DNA from: Betaproteobacteria bacterium
GTDB lineage: Bacteria > Pseudomonadota > Gammaproteobacteria > Burkholderiales > SG8-41
Length of the DNA stretch: 64,000 bases
NCBI GenBank assembly: GCA_025363575.1
Contig: JANYDM010000007.1
Coordinates: forward strand, 57,711-121,710
Direction of reading: 5' to 3'
Part shown: piece by piece, positions 1 through 7,414 of the stretch
Layout of the letters: every line of letters begins with the position of its first letter
How positions within the stretch are numbered: position 1 is the stretch's first letter
Position numbers and translations under genes: made by a program
The notes under the pieces: model-generated
Database searches by the model: none
What the model saw: only the letters and a program-made list of their open reading frames with translations
What the model was told of the DNA's origin: nothing

Positions 1-48
1 CGCACCCGCGCAGCACGCGCACAGCAATGCCGTCAGTATCTTTTTCAT
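1..48 (-). CDS. Start of a secreted protein, cut by the window edge
   Basis: Only the first 16 codons are visible, read leftwards from an ATG at 48: MKKILTALLCACCAGA. A GGAGGGG ribosome-binding site lies just upstream (about 54-60). A lysine-rich start followed by a short hydrophobic run is a Sec signal peptide start. The several cysteines leave a lipoprotein possible, but no lipobox can be judged. Function cannot be assigned. Confidence 0.6.
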   Translation of the reverse strand, partial: MKKILTALLCACCAGA

Positions 49-318
49 GCTTCCCCTCCGTTGACCGGTTTTTTTGACTTACGCAGGCCCATGCCGCACC
101 GGGCGATGCAGCGACTGCAATGGATGTTACGTTATACGCCCCAATGCCACAACGCCTGAGGCGCTGCCGTCGCGCCGAGGGCTGGCGCGTTCACTCGCAA
201 AGCGGGGCGGGGCGGGGCGGACCAGCCCGGTGAATACAATGTCAGCGCAATGCCGGATGTTGCCAATGGCCGCAGCGCAGGACATCCCCTGTCGTCGCTT
301 TCGAGCTGCGAACAACGT

Positions 319-1467
319 CTATTGCGCGAGCTTTTTCTTCAGCAGGCTCGCCGCCTGCGTGTAGCCGCCGCCCAGGCCGTCGACGAAATGAATGTGGCGG
401 TCGCGCCGGTCGCGCACGTAGCAGGACATGACGCTCGCTGAGCAGACCTTCAAGGCAAACACAAGATCGCCTTTTTCCTCGAGCGCAGTCAACGCGGTGA
501 CCAATGCAGCGCGCTGACCGGCGATGCCGGACATTACGGTGGTGACGCGCCCGTCTATCATCAGCGTGTCGGACAACTGCACCAGGCGGTCCAGGTAGTG
601 AGTGCCCTTCCTGCTGAACGCGAAGTAAAGGCGGCCGGCGACCGTGCGCAGCCAGTTTTCCGCGAGGTAGGCGAAATCGAAGCGCCCGAGTCGCGCGCGC
701 ATCTCGGTCGCGATCTTGCCCAACGTCGTGTCGAGCTTGAGCGCGAGACGCGAAACCGGACTGCGTTGCGTCAGCGAGCCATAGATCGCCTCGATCTGCT
801 TCAACACGCCGGAAATAATCGCCCCCTGGTGCTCCGGCCTGCGCACGTTGATCAGCAGGCACACGACTTCCTGCGTATTGACGGGCGGCGGGATGCTGTC
901 CCAGCGGCATTCCATGCCCTCAAGGTCGACGGTGTCATCGTCAGCGGGTGCGGCCGGCGCAGCGTCCCCGCCTTTTACGATTCGTTCGGCATGCAGCAGC
1001 CCCTCGCCGAGCGCTACCGGAATGACGAGACCCTGGTGGTTGACATCGACCTTGGCGATCTTGAGCCCGACATTGTTGCGATAGATGTCCGCCACCGCGA
1101 TGCGGCCGACCCTTAAGTCGAGCCCGAAATTCACGCGCGTGTTCTCGCGGTGCACGCGCAGCGCCGCTTCGACCGAGTCCGCAATGGCGGGCGGGGCCAG
1201 CAGCGTTGCGCCATCGCCGCCGAAAAAGAACGGCAACTCGACGCCGGCGCGATGCGCGATATTGAGCGCCGCGATGATGCTGCCTGCCGCCACGAGGTTG
1301 ACCTGCTGGTACTTGCCGTCGTTCAATGCCTGCGTCGACTTGCGGACGTCGGTGAGCAGCACCTGCCAGTCATCCGGCACCGCGCTAAACTGCGTTTCGT
1401 CCCCCATCAGGTCGCTCAACGCGACTGTGTGGACGGGCAGTCCGGAATAAAAGCGCTCGGTCGTCAC
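319..1467 (-). CDS. DUF3095 family protein, nucleotide-cyclase-like
   Basis: This 382-residue protein matches the DUF3095 pattern along its length. It opens with a short FYSGLPVH segment, then VLLTDVRKST, a KYQQVNLVAAGSIIAALN helix, and the FFFGGDGATLL strand-loop. The TDVRKST and GGDGAT segments resemble the two metal-binding aspartate regions of class III nucleotidyl cyclases, but no enzymatic role is established for the family. There is no signal peptide or membrane segment, so it should be cytoplasmic. The start is a GTG at 1467 with GGAG five bases upstream. The gene stands alone, with about 290 bases without a gene on each side. Family assignment is firm; function is unknown. Confidence 0.8.
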   Translation of the reverse strand: MTTERFYSGLPVHTVALSDLMGDETQFSAVPDDWQVLLTDVRKSTQALNDGKYQQVNLVAAGSIIAALNIAHRAGVELPFFFGGDGATLLAPPAIADSVEAALRVHRENTRVNFGLDLRVGRIAVADIYRNNVGLKIAKVDVNHQGLVIPVALGEGLLHAERIVKGGDAAPAAPADDDTVDLEGMECRWDSIPPPVNTQEVVCLLINVRRPEHQGAIISGVLKQIEAIYGSLTQRSPVSRLALKLDTTLGKIATEMRARLGRFDFAYLAENWLRTVAGRLYFAFSRKGTHYLDRLVQLSDTLMIDGRVTTVMSGIAGQRAALVTALTALEEKGDLVFALKVCSASVMSCYVRDRRDRHIHFVDGLGGGYTQAASLLKKKLAQ

Positions 1468-1758
1468 GCAACTCCGGCCATGAATTTCTTATTTGACATA
1501 GGGCAAATGTCGCGCCTGCGGGGCTGCATGCAACACTGGCGGCCTGACGAATCTCCCGGGAATTGGCATAACGTACGCGCTGAGCCGGCGGTCGTCTATG
1601 CACTAGTTAACGGCATCCATGATTTGATTTGTTATTGGCTGGCAGGCCTGGCGCATACCGGCGCGTACCGGTCCAAGTCCTGAGTGCCGAATCGAAACTG
1701 CCATTGGAGTCGCGACCGAAGGCAGCACTGAACTCTATCTATGCGATGCGCACGCTCC

Positions 1759-1950
1759 TTACCTGCCCGCGCCTTGCCGCGGCCCCAGCACGAACCACAG
1801 GATCAACCCGAGCACGGGCAACAGTATCACGACGAGTATCCACAACAGTTTCTTCTCGTTGGAAACGCCGCTCTGAAAAATATTGATGATCGCCCAGATG
1901 TCGCAGGCGAGTACCACAATGCCCCAGATGCTATAGCCCATATCGAACAT
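1759..1950 (-). CDS. Small two-helix membrane protein, PLDc_N type
   Basis: This is a 63-residue protein with two hydrophobic helices (about residues 5-25 and 33-55). The second helix carries the pattern KKLLWILVVILLPVLGLILWFVLGP, split here by description as a lysine pair followed by a long hydrophobic run ending in FVLGPR. That arrangement is typical of the phospholipase D nuclease N-terminal domain found as stand-alone small inner-membrane proteins. No catalytic HKD motif is present, so no phospholipase activity is implied. The next gene downstream is another unlinked small protein. Role unknown. Confidence 0.7.
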   Translation of the reverse strand: MFDMGYSIWGIVVLACDIWAIINIFQSGVSNEKKLLWILVVILLPVLGLILWFVLGPRQGAGR

Positions 1951-1983
1951 TGGATCCCTTTCAGATGATTGAGTGCTCGCGCC

Positions 1984-2205
1984 TTAGCTTTTTCGGCCGC
2001 CGAAGACGAGCAGCAGTCCGCCGACCAGGATGGCGCCGACGCCGCCCCATACCGGAATATTGACCGTCTCCTTGTCCTTGATCGACATTTCGAGCGGGCC
2101 GATCTTCACGTCGTGCGTTTCTTTTGTGTAGGTAAATCCGCCGTAAGTCAGCGCGAGCGCGCCGGCGACGATCAATGCTATGGCCAATACTCTGATTGCG
2201 TTCAT
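1984..2205 (-). CDS. Small membrane protein of unknown function
   Basis: Start chosen at the ATG at 2205, where AAGGAG lies six bases upstream; a longer frame to 2256 has no such site. The 73-residue product has two membrane helices (about residues 3-22 and 51-68) enclosing a polar loop, THDVKIGPLEMSIKDKE, which would face the periplasm or form a short beta hairpin. This layout is common in small stress-linked membrane proteins of proteobacteria, but I cannot name a function. It lies 33 bases upstream of the PLDc_N gene in the same direction, so the two may be co-transcribed. Confidence 0.7.
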   Translation of the reverse strand: MNAIRVLAIALIVAGALALTYGGFTYTKETHDVKIGPLEMSIKDKETVNIPVWGGVGAILVGGLLLVFGGRKS

Positions 2206-2467
2206 GGTGGCTCCTTCAACTTGCAGAGCACGGACCCAGCCGCGCGTATGGGGCATTTATAGCATCCACTCCACGGATACTCTGTACGGTAGCGAACATG
2301 ACGGTACGCATGACCATTGCTGCGGACGCGCTGAACGAGTGAAAAGTAACAGCGAAGACTTGCGCCGCGTCTGCACACACAGGATCGGCGGCGAGGTGTG
2401 TCGATCGACAGCCGGCTGAAAACCGAAGGCTATGCCTGCCTTGCCGGCGCGGTTATTATTCGCGGCC

Positions 2468-3361
2468 ATGTCATCCTGTTCTCTCCAGTCGCGGCGCGCG
2501 CTGGCCGTTTGCCTTGCATGGATCTGCGCGGGCGCCGCTGCGCAGCCGTCAGCGGACGTCAAAACGCTCGAGGCGGCTGCCCAACGCGGTGAGGTCACGG
2601 CGATCATGACGCTCGCCGAAAAATACAAGCGCGGCGAAGACGTCGAGCGCGATACGCCGAAATCCAACGCGCTCTACTGCAAGGCGGCCGCGCGCGGCAA
2701 CGTCGATGCCATACTGGAACTGGGGCTGATCTATGCGTCGGGACGCGAAATGATGCCCAACGAAGGAATCGGCGCACTGCTGATCAACATGGCGGCGGAG
2801 CGCGGCAGCGAACGCGCGAAGGAAATCCTGCCGTACATCAGCCGCGGCACCGGCAGCCTCGCGCCCGCCTGCATGACCGAGGTGATTCCGGATCTCGTCC
2901 GCCTGCCCGCGGCGCGCAAGGACATCGAGCTGCTGGTGCTGCAGTACGCACCGCAATACTCGATAGATCCCGAGCTCGCGCTCGCCTTGATCTCGGCTGA
3001 ATCGCGCTTTGACACGACAGCCGTATCGCCGAAAAACGCACGCGGACTGATGCAGTTGATTCCGGCGACGGCCGCGCGTTTCGGCGTGAAGAACGTCTTC
3101 AACACGGTCGACAATCTGAAGGGCGGCCTCGCCTACCTGCGCTGGCTGATGGCCTATTTCAAAGGCGACGTCGCACTCGTACTGGCGGCGTACAACTCGG
3201 GCGAAGAAACTGTCGAGCGCTACCGCGGTATTCCGCCCTATGCGGAAACGCGCAATTACGTGAAGCAGATCATGGCGAGCTACCGCAAGCCCAACCATCC
3301 TTTCCAGGCGGAAATCACGGCGCCGTCAGCGGCGCTGGGCCGCATCAAGCCTGGCGGGTGA
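2468..3361 (+). CDS. Lytic transglycosylase (SLT family) with Sel1-like repeats
   Basis: The product cleaves peptidoglycan glycan strands in the periplasm. Start taken at the ATG at 2468, giving 297 residues with a signal peptide ending near AGAAAQP. Residues about 35-120 form two or three Sel1/TPR-like helical repeats (AQRGEVTAIMTLAEKYKRG and similar). The SLT domain follows with its diagnostic motifs: ISAESRFD, holding the catalytic glutamate near residue 178, then GLMQLIPATA and AAYNSGEETVERY. All are intact. The closing GIPPYAETRNYV segment is also typical. The gene is monocistronic and is followed by a good terminator. Function is confident; the in vivo partner of the repeats is not known. 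Confidence 0.9.
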   Translation: MSSCSLQSRRALAVCLAWICAGAAAQPSADVKTLEAAAQRGEVTAIMTLAEKYKRGEDVERDTPKSNALYCKAAARGNVDAILELGLIYASGREMMPNEGIGALLINMAAERGSERAKEILPYISRGTGSLAPACMTEVIPDLVRLPAARKDIELLVLQYAPQYSIDPELALALISAESRFDTTAVSPKNARGLMQLIPATAARFGVKNVFNTVDNLKGGLAYLRWLMAYFKGDVALVLAAYNSGEETVERYRGIPPYAETRNYVKQIMASYRKPNHPFQAEITAPSAALGRIKPGG

Positions 3362-3362
3362 C

Positions 3363-3402
3363 GCCGGCCGCCGGGCCGTCAAAATTTATCCGGCCGGTTT
3401 TT
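3363..3402 (+). terminator. Intrinsic terminator after the transglycosylase gene
   Basis: Arms CCGGCCG (3364-3370) and CGGCCGG (3391-3397) are perfect complements and are followed directly by five T residues (3398-3402). The hairpin begins two bases after the transglycosylase stop codon and sits between convergent genes. Confidence 0.7.
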
Positions 3403-3455
3403 CTTTGCTCCGCCGCAGCGCTCCGAAACGCAAGCACGCGGCGGCAGGCCTCGAA

Positions 3456-3941
3456 TTATTTTTTGAACTTGATTTCCGCGGCAGTGACGCCGAGGTCGAG
3501 CGCGAGACCGGATGTTTTCTGCTTGAGGTTGATCACGACGCCTTTGTTGTTCTGAAAACTGGAAGCGTCGGCGCCCTTGACAACCGCAGCGCCGGCGGCG
3601 GCGGCCGAGTAGCTGCCTTCGAAGTCCTCGAGCTTGTTCAGTCCGCGCACTTCGCCGGTGGCATTGGACTTGGTCACGCCGATGATCGCGCCGGCGCGCA
3701 GGCCTTTCAGGTGGAAGGGATAATCCTTGCCCTGATAATGCAGAACGCCTTCGCCGCTCTGGCCGCCGACGATCAGGCCGATCTGCTTGACGTCGAGTTC
3801 GAGCGTCGCGCTGGCGGCCGAGGTCTTGATATCGGAGCCCGTCATGTTTTTCTTCATGTCGTCTGCGGCCGCAGCGATTTGCGGCAGGCCCGCGCCGGCG
3901 AGCGCGGCAAGAATTCCAGCGATCATAAGTTGGTTGCGCAT
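3456..3941 (-). CDS. Periplasmic protein, possibly DUF1134/EipA-like
   Basis: This 161-residue protein has a Sec signal peptide (MRNQLMIAGILAALAGAG, cleavage near AAA-AD at 24-27) and good upstream AAGGAGAG. The mature part is mostly beta: IGLIVGGQSGEGVLHYQG, then YPFHLKGLRAG, GEVRGLNKLEDFEGSY and GVVINLKQKTSGLALDLG. The order of a GxGxLxYxGKxYPF strand, a GEVxxLxxLEDFxGxY segment and a closing GVxxxLxxxxxGLALxLG strand resembles DUF1134 proteins, which include the envelope-integrity protein EipA. I make that link from memory of the pattern and it is tentative. It is convergent with the transglycosylase, which would fit an envelope role. Confidence 0.6.
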   Translation of the reverse strand: MRNQLMIAGILAALAGAGLPQIAAAADDMKKNMTGSDIKTSAASATLELDVKQIGLIVGGQSGEGVLHYQGKDYPFHLKGLRAGAIIGVTKSNATGEVRGLNKLEDFEGSYSAAAAGAAVVKGADASSFQNNKGVVINLKQKTSGLALDLGVTAAEIKFKK

Positions 3942-4088
3942 TGCATTCTCTCCTTTGGTTGAAATGCCGATCGGACTTGACGTGCTTGAATCAAGCGAAA
4001 CAAAAAAGCGGTTGCGCGCGCATTTTAACAGGCATCGTTCGCCGGCTGCAGCAGGCCATCAAGAGCGCCTGCCTTGCCTATTCCAGCG

Positions 4089-4253
4089 TCATGGCGCGTG
4101 ACAAAACCAGTCGTCGTCTTTCACGTCGCGAATCTTGCTGAAGTCGATGTGCTGGTCCGCCTCGCGGCTGCGGTCGAAAAAAATGCGCATGACGGCCAGA
4201 TAAGCGACGACTACGAATACCGCGCCCGCGATCAGCCATTCAATCGTCGTCAT
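4089..4253 (-). CDS. 54-residue single-helix membrane protein
   Basis: The frame reads MTTIEWLIAGAVFVVVAYLA at the N-terminus, a clear membrane helix, then a basic FFDRSRE turn and an acidic cytoplasmic tail ending DDDWFCHAP. An in-frame ATG two codons earlier (4259) is an alternative start. It begins about 30 bases after the stop of the TctC gene on the same strand, so it may be translated from that message; no strong ribosome-binding site is visible. The combination of a well-formed helix and a charged, low-complexity-free tail argues for a real gene. Function unknown. Confidence 0.55.
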   Translation of the reverse strand: MTTIEWLIAGAVFVVVAYLAVMRIFFDRSREADQHIDFSKIRDVKDDDWFCHAP

Positions 4254-4284
4254 AATCATCGCGTTCTGAAAGGTGCAGGCCTAT

Positions 4285-5256
4285 TCACTCCGGCTTGATT
4301 CCCGCGACCTTCAGGATGTGCGCGAACTTGCCGATCTCGCGCTCGAAAAATGCCGCCGCATCCGCCGGCGAGCTGCCGACCGGGTCGATGCCTTCGCGCG
4401 CCATGAAAGCCTTGACGTCGGAATGCTGCAGGCCCTTCACGGTTTCGGCGTTCAAACGTGCGATGGTTGCGGCCGGTGTTCCCGCTGACGCCAGCATCAG
4501 AAACCATTGATCGACGTCTATGCCCGGGTAAATCGAATCCAGCGTCGGCAGTTCGGGCAACACAGGCGACCTCTTGATCGTCGTCACCGCCAGCGCCCGC
4601 ACCTTGCCGGCGCGCAGCATCGGCATCACGCTGTTCACGCCAGGGAACGCAACTTCGACTTCGCCGCTGATCAGCGCGTTGATGGCCGGGGCTGCGCCTT
4701 TATACGGAACGTGCGTCAGCGGCGCGCCGGAAATATTTGAGAACATGACGCCGGCGAGATGGCTCGATGCACCGGTGCCGTTCGATGCGAAGTTAAGCCC
4801 GCCCGGCGTGCGCCTGGCGAGCGCAACCAGTTCCTGCACCGTGCGCGCCGGCACCGACGGATGAATCGAAAGCAAACTTGAAGTGGAGCCGGCCTGCGTT
4901 ACCGGCACCAGTTCTTTGCGGGCGTTGAACGGCACCTTCGGAAACAACGTCACATTGACAGCCACCGCCGTCGTGGTAAACAGCAGCGTATAGCCATCCG
5001 GCGGACTCTTTGCCACCAGCTCGGTGCCGATGTTGCCGCCCGCGCCGGCGCGGTTGTCAACGAACACCGTCTGGCCGAACGCCTCCTGCAGGCGCTGGGC
5101 AACGATGCGGGCAAAGACGTCGGTGCCGCCGCCGGGCGCGAACGGGACGACGATGCGGACGGAACGGGCCGGGAACTCCTGCGCATCGACGATTGTGGCA
5201 ACGGCTGACGCCGAGAGGGTGATAAGCAGCGCGCCGACCATTTCTTGAGCGTCCAC
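4285..5256 (-). CDS. TctC/Bug-family periplasmic solute-binding protein (copy 1)
   Basis: Bug proteins bind small carboxylates or amides in the periplasm; some feed the TctAB transporter and others act as receptors. Start chosen at the GTG at 5256, six bases after GGAGG; this yields 323 residues with a signal peptide ending at VDAQEFPA. Family marks are PFAPGGGTDVFAR (ligand loop with its aspartate), DNRAGAGGNIG, PPDGYTL and HVPYKGAAPA. The length is normal. It is divergent from copy 2 at 5332 with only 75 bases between start codons, so the two share a control region. No TctA or TctB gene is nearby. Substrate cannot be predicted. Confidence 0.9.
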   Translation of the reverse strand: MDAQEMVGALLITLSASAVATIVDAQEFPARSVRIVVPFAPGGGTDVFARIVAQRLQEAFGQTVFVDNRAGAGGNIGTELVAKSPPDGYTLLFTTTAVAVNVTLFPKVPFNARKELVPVTQAGSTSSLLSIHPSVPARTVQELVALARRTPGGLNFASNGTGASSHLAGVMFSNISGAPLTHVPYKGAAPAINALISGEVEVAFPGVNSVMPMLRAGKVRALAVTTIKRSPVLPELPTLDSIYPGIDVDQWFLMLASAGTPAATIARLNAETVKGLQHSDVKAFMAREGIDPVGSSPADAAAFFEREIGKFAHILKVAGIKPE

Positions 5257-5293
5257 GAGTCCCCTCCTATCGCTGACCACTAGCCTCCGGGCC

Positions 5294-5324
5294 TTGACCC
5301 ATCATAACACCGGGGCTCTATAAT
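5294..5324 (+). promoter_or_regulatory. Promoter candidate for TctC copy 2
   Basis: TTGACC at 5294-5299 and a perfect TATAAT at 5319-5324 are 19 bases apart, slightly longer than ideal. The ATG of the next gene begins only seven bases after the -10 element, so a transcript from here would have almost no leader. Confidence 0.5.
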
Positions 5325-5331
5325 CAATTTC

Positions 5332-6300
5332 ATGCTCAATGCATCTATCGTCGCTGCGGCCGCCGTCGTAACCGCGCTGCTCTGCACCGGCGTACGCGCG
5401 CAAAACTATCCGGCGAAACCCATACGCTTGATTGTCGGATTCCCCGCCGGCTCGGCGAGCGACATCGTGGGACGGATGATCGGGCAGAAGCTTGCCGAAC
5501 AAATTGGCGAGCAAGTCGTAGCAGACAACCGCGCCGGCGCGGGCGGCAATCTCGGGCTCGCCCTGGCGGCGAAATCGCCGCCTGACGGCTACACGATAGC
5601 GATCGCAACTGCGAGTATCGCCGTGAGCCCCGCGCTGTATGCAAATCCGGGCTACGACCCCGTCAAAGATCTGGCGCCCGTCGCGCGGCTCACGGCTAGC
5701 CCGAACATCCTGCTCGTGCATCCATCCGTGCCGGCCAAAACCTTGCGCGAATTCATCAGCCTCGCGAAAGCGCGTCCGGGCAAACTCAACTTCGGTTCCG
5801 GCGGCACCGGCACGACGAACCATCTCGCCAACGAACTGCTCAAGCATCTCGAGAAAATCGACATCGTCCACGTGCCTTATAAGGGCGTCACGCAGGCGAT
5901 GACGGCAATGATGGGCGGCGAAGTGGATGAGGTCGTGATGCCGGTCTCGACGGCGATACCGCAAATCAGGACCGGCAAGGTGCGCGCTCTCGCGGTGCTG
6001 ACCGATCAGCGTATTCCGTCTTTGCCGACAGTACCGACCGGCATAGAAGCCGGCGTGCCCGGCTTCACCATGCCCCTGTGGTACGGCATGTTCGCGCCGG
6101 CAGCGACCCCGACGGAAATCATCGCGCGCTTGAACCGGGAGCTGGTAAAAGCACTGGAAGATCCGAACTTGCGCGAGCGGCTTGACAGTATCGGCGTCGG
6201 TGCGTGGCCGGGCTCGCCCGAGGAACTCAGGGACTTGCTGAAAGCGGATATCGAAAGATATGGGGCGGTCGCGAGAAGTGCGGGGTTGGCGAAGCAGTAA
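5332..6300 (+). CDS. TctC/Bug-family solute-binding protein (copy 2)
   Basis: Product of 322 residues. The signal peptide starts directly at the ATG (LNASIVAAAAVVTALLCTG) and is cut near VRA-QN, which supports this start despite the lack of any ribosome-binding site in front of it. The ligand loop reads GFPAGSASDIVGRMIG, where the usual GGG is replaced by GSAS, so its ligand may differ from that of copy 1. DNRAGAGGNLG, PPDGYTIA and HVPYKGVTQA are regular. It is transcribed away from copy 1 and ends 52 bases before a convergent gene, so it is probably monocistronic. Confidence 0.9.
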   Translation: MLNASIVAAAAVVTALLCTGVRAQNYPAKPIRLIVGFPAGSASDIVGRMIGQKLAEQIGEQVVADNRAGAGGNLGLALAAKSPPDGYTIAIATASIAVSPALYANPGYDPVKDLAPVARLTASPNILLVHPSVPAKTLREFISLAKARPGKLNFGSGGTGTTNHLANELLKHLEKIDIVHVPYKGVTQAMTAMMGGEVDEVVMPVSTAIPQIRTGKVRALAVLTDQRIPSLPTVPTGIEAGVPGFTMPLWYGMFAPAATPTEIIARLNRELVKALEDPNLRERLDSIGVGAWPGSPEELRDLLKADIERYGAVARSAGLAKQ

Positions 6301-6352
6301 AGGCTGTCAGCGTCCGCCACCCTGCTCCGAATCGGAAACCCGCCTCGATATT

Positions 6353-6736
6353 CTAGCCGGCGATCTTCGGCTCACCCACGTTCCCGCGCGCATTCAGCGC
6401 CTCACGCATTCTTGCCGCCAGTTCTTCCTGCGAGAGTGGTACATCCTGAGCTTCTTCGCCCTTCCACTTGGCCTCGGCCATCGTTTGCTCATCGGCGACG
6501 ATCGCGCGGGCGGCAATGTGTTTCTTGTTTTTATAGAATTCAAGCTGTTCTTTGATTATCGTTTTCAGGATGAAGAACAAGATCAGCCCCACGACTGCAA
6601 AGCAGCCGATCATGGCCCACGTCCAGAAGTCGCGGCATGTTTTCTCGCTCATCGGATGGGTAGCGCAGTACGCGCAATAGGCCCATAGCCGCTGGAGAAA
6701 ATCCACATACGGCTGCATCATTTCGAACGCCTTCAT
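6353..6736 (-). CDS. Single-span membrane protein of unknown function
   Basis: Start chosen at the ATG at 6736, preceded by AGGGGGC; the frame extends to 6811 but without a site there. The 127-residue product has an N-terminal amphipathic segment with closely spaced cysteines and aromatics (LWAYCAYCATHP), a membrane helix (about residues 48-68, FAVVGLILFFILKTII), and a charged cytoplasmic tail of about 55 residues rich in Glu, Lys and Ala that is likely helical. No known domain is recognised. It is divergent from the four-helix protein at 6979. Confidence 0.6.
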   Translation of the reverse strand: MKAFEMMQPYVDFLQRLWAYCAYCATHPMSEKTCRDFWTWAMIGCFAVVGLILFFILKTIIKEQLEFYKNKKHIAARAIVADEQTMAEAKWKGEEAQDVPLSQEELAARMREALNARGNVGEPKIAG

Positions 6737-6978
6737 GCTGCCCCCTGATGTTTTTTTGGAGCGAATGCTCTTTATAGGCGCCAGCTTCCGCCGGTGCCGT
6801 GCCGCCGTCAAGCATACTCATAACGACGGCTGGAAAAGCCCGCGCATGCCAGGGGAATATCCTGGCGTCCGGCAGTGTCAGGACGGCAATGCCTCATTTG
6901 TGTGCGCCACCGCACAGTCGCTTGGCCTTGACGAGACGAAGCTCCCCTATCGCATTTTCATCCCGACGGAGGAGTTCC

Positions 6979-7341
6979 ATGGATTCCATGCTAATGCTGA
7001 AAACGTCGTTCGCGCTAATGACAATTACCGCGCTGGGCGGCGTGGTGATGACGATCATTCGCTTTGCAAAGAACACGAATCCGCCCGCGTGGCTTGCCAT
7101 GCTGCATGGCTTGCTCGCCGCCAGTGGACTGACGCTGCTTCTCTTTGCCTATTTTTCGGTCGGCCTGCCCGTTCTTGCCGCGTGGGGTCTGCTGTTGTTT
7201 GTGATCGCCGCGGCAGGCGGCGCGTTTATGGCGCTGGCCTACGATACGCGATTGCTGCCGAAAGCTATCGTGGTGGCGCACGCTTTGCTGGCCGTCTGCG
7301 GCTATGCGTTGATCCTGGTCGCATTGTGCGGGGAGAGCTAA
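6979..7341 (+). CDS. Four-helix integral membrane protein
   Basis: The ATG at 6979 follows GGAGGAG by five bases. The 120-residue protein is almost wholly hydrophobic, with four predicted helices at about residues 5-27, 37-58, 61-84 and 91-115 and only short polar loops (RFAKNTNPP, AYDTRLLPK). No motif ties it to a named family. Its size and layout resemble small DoxX-like or DUF-type inner membrane proteins, but I do not see the signature residues. It is followed by a short hairpin and a convergent amidase gene. Confidence 0.65.
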   Translation: MDSMLMLKTSFALMTITALGGVVMTIIRFAKNTNPPAWLAMLHGLLAASGLTLLLFAYFSVGLPVLAAWGLLLFVIAAAGGAFMALAYDTRLLPKAIVVAHALLAVCGYALILVALCGES

Positions 7342-7374
7342 GGGCGCAACTCGGCGCACGCGAATAGTTTCGCA

Positions 7375-7395
7375 GCGCAATTCGCCGCATTGCGC
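7375..7395. terminator. Hairpin between convergent genes
   Basis: Arms GCGCAAT (7375-7381) and ATTGCGC (7389-7395) are perfectly complementary around a seven-base loop. The hairpin sits between the stops of two convergent genes. It lacks a T-tract, so termination is an inference from position. Confidence 0.35.
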
Positions 7396-7414
7396 GAACC
7401 GCCGCGCGGGTGGT

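Noticed and set aside
200..222. Short GGGGC tandem repeat
   Set aside because: Only about three units in a GC-rich gap; too short to call a functional element.
49..318. Frames in the gap between the left-edge gene and the DUF3095 gene
   Set aside because: Short, low-complexity translations with no ribosome-binding site; I see no gene in this 270-base gap.
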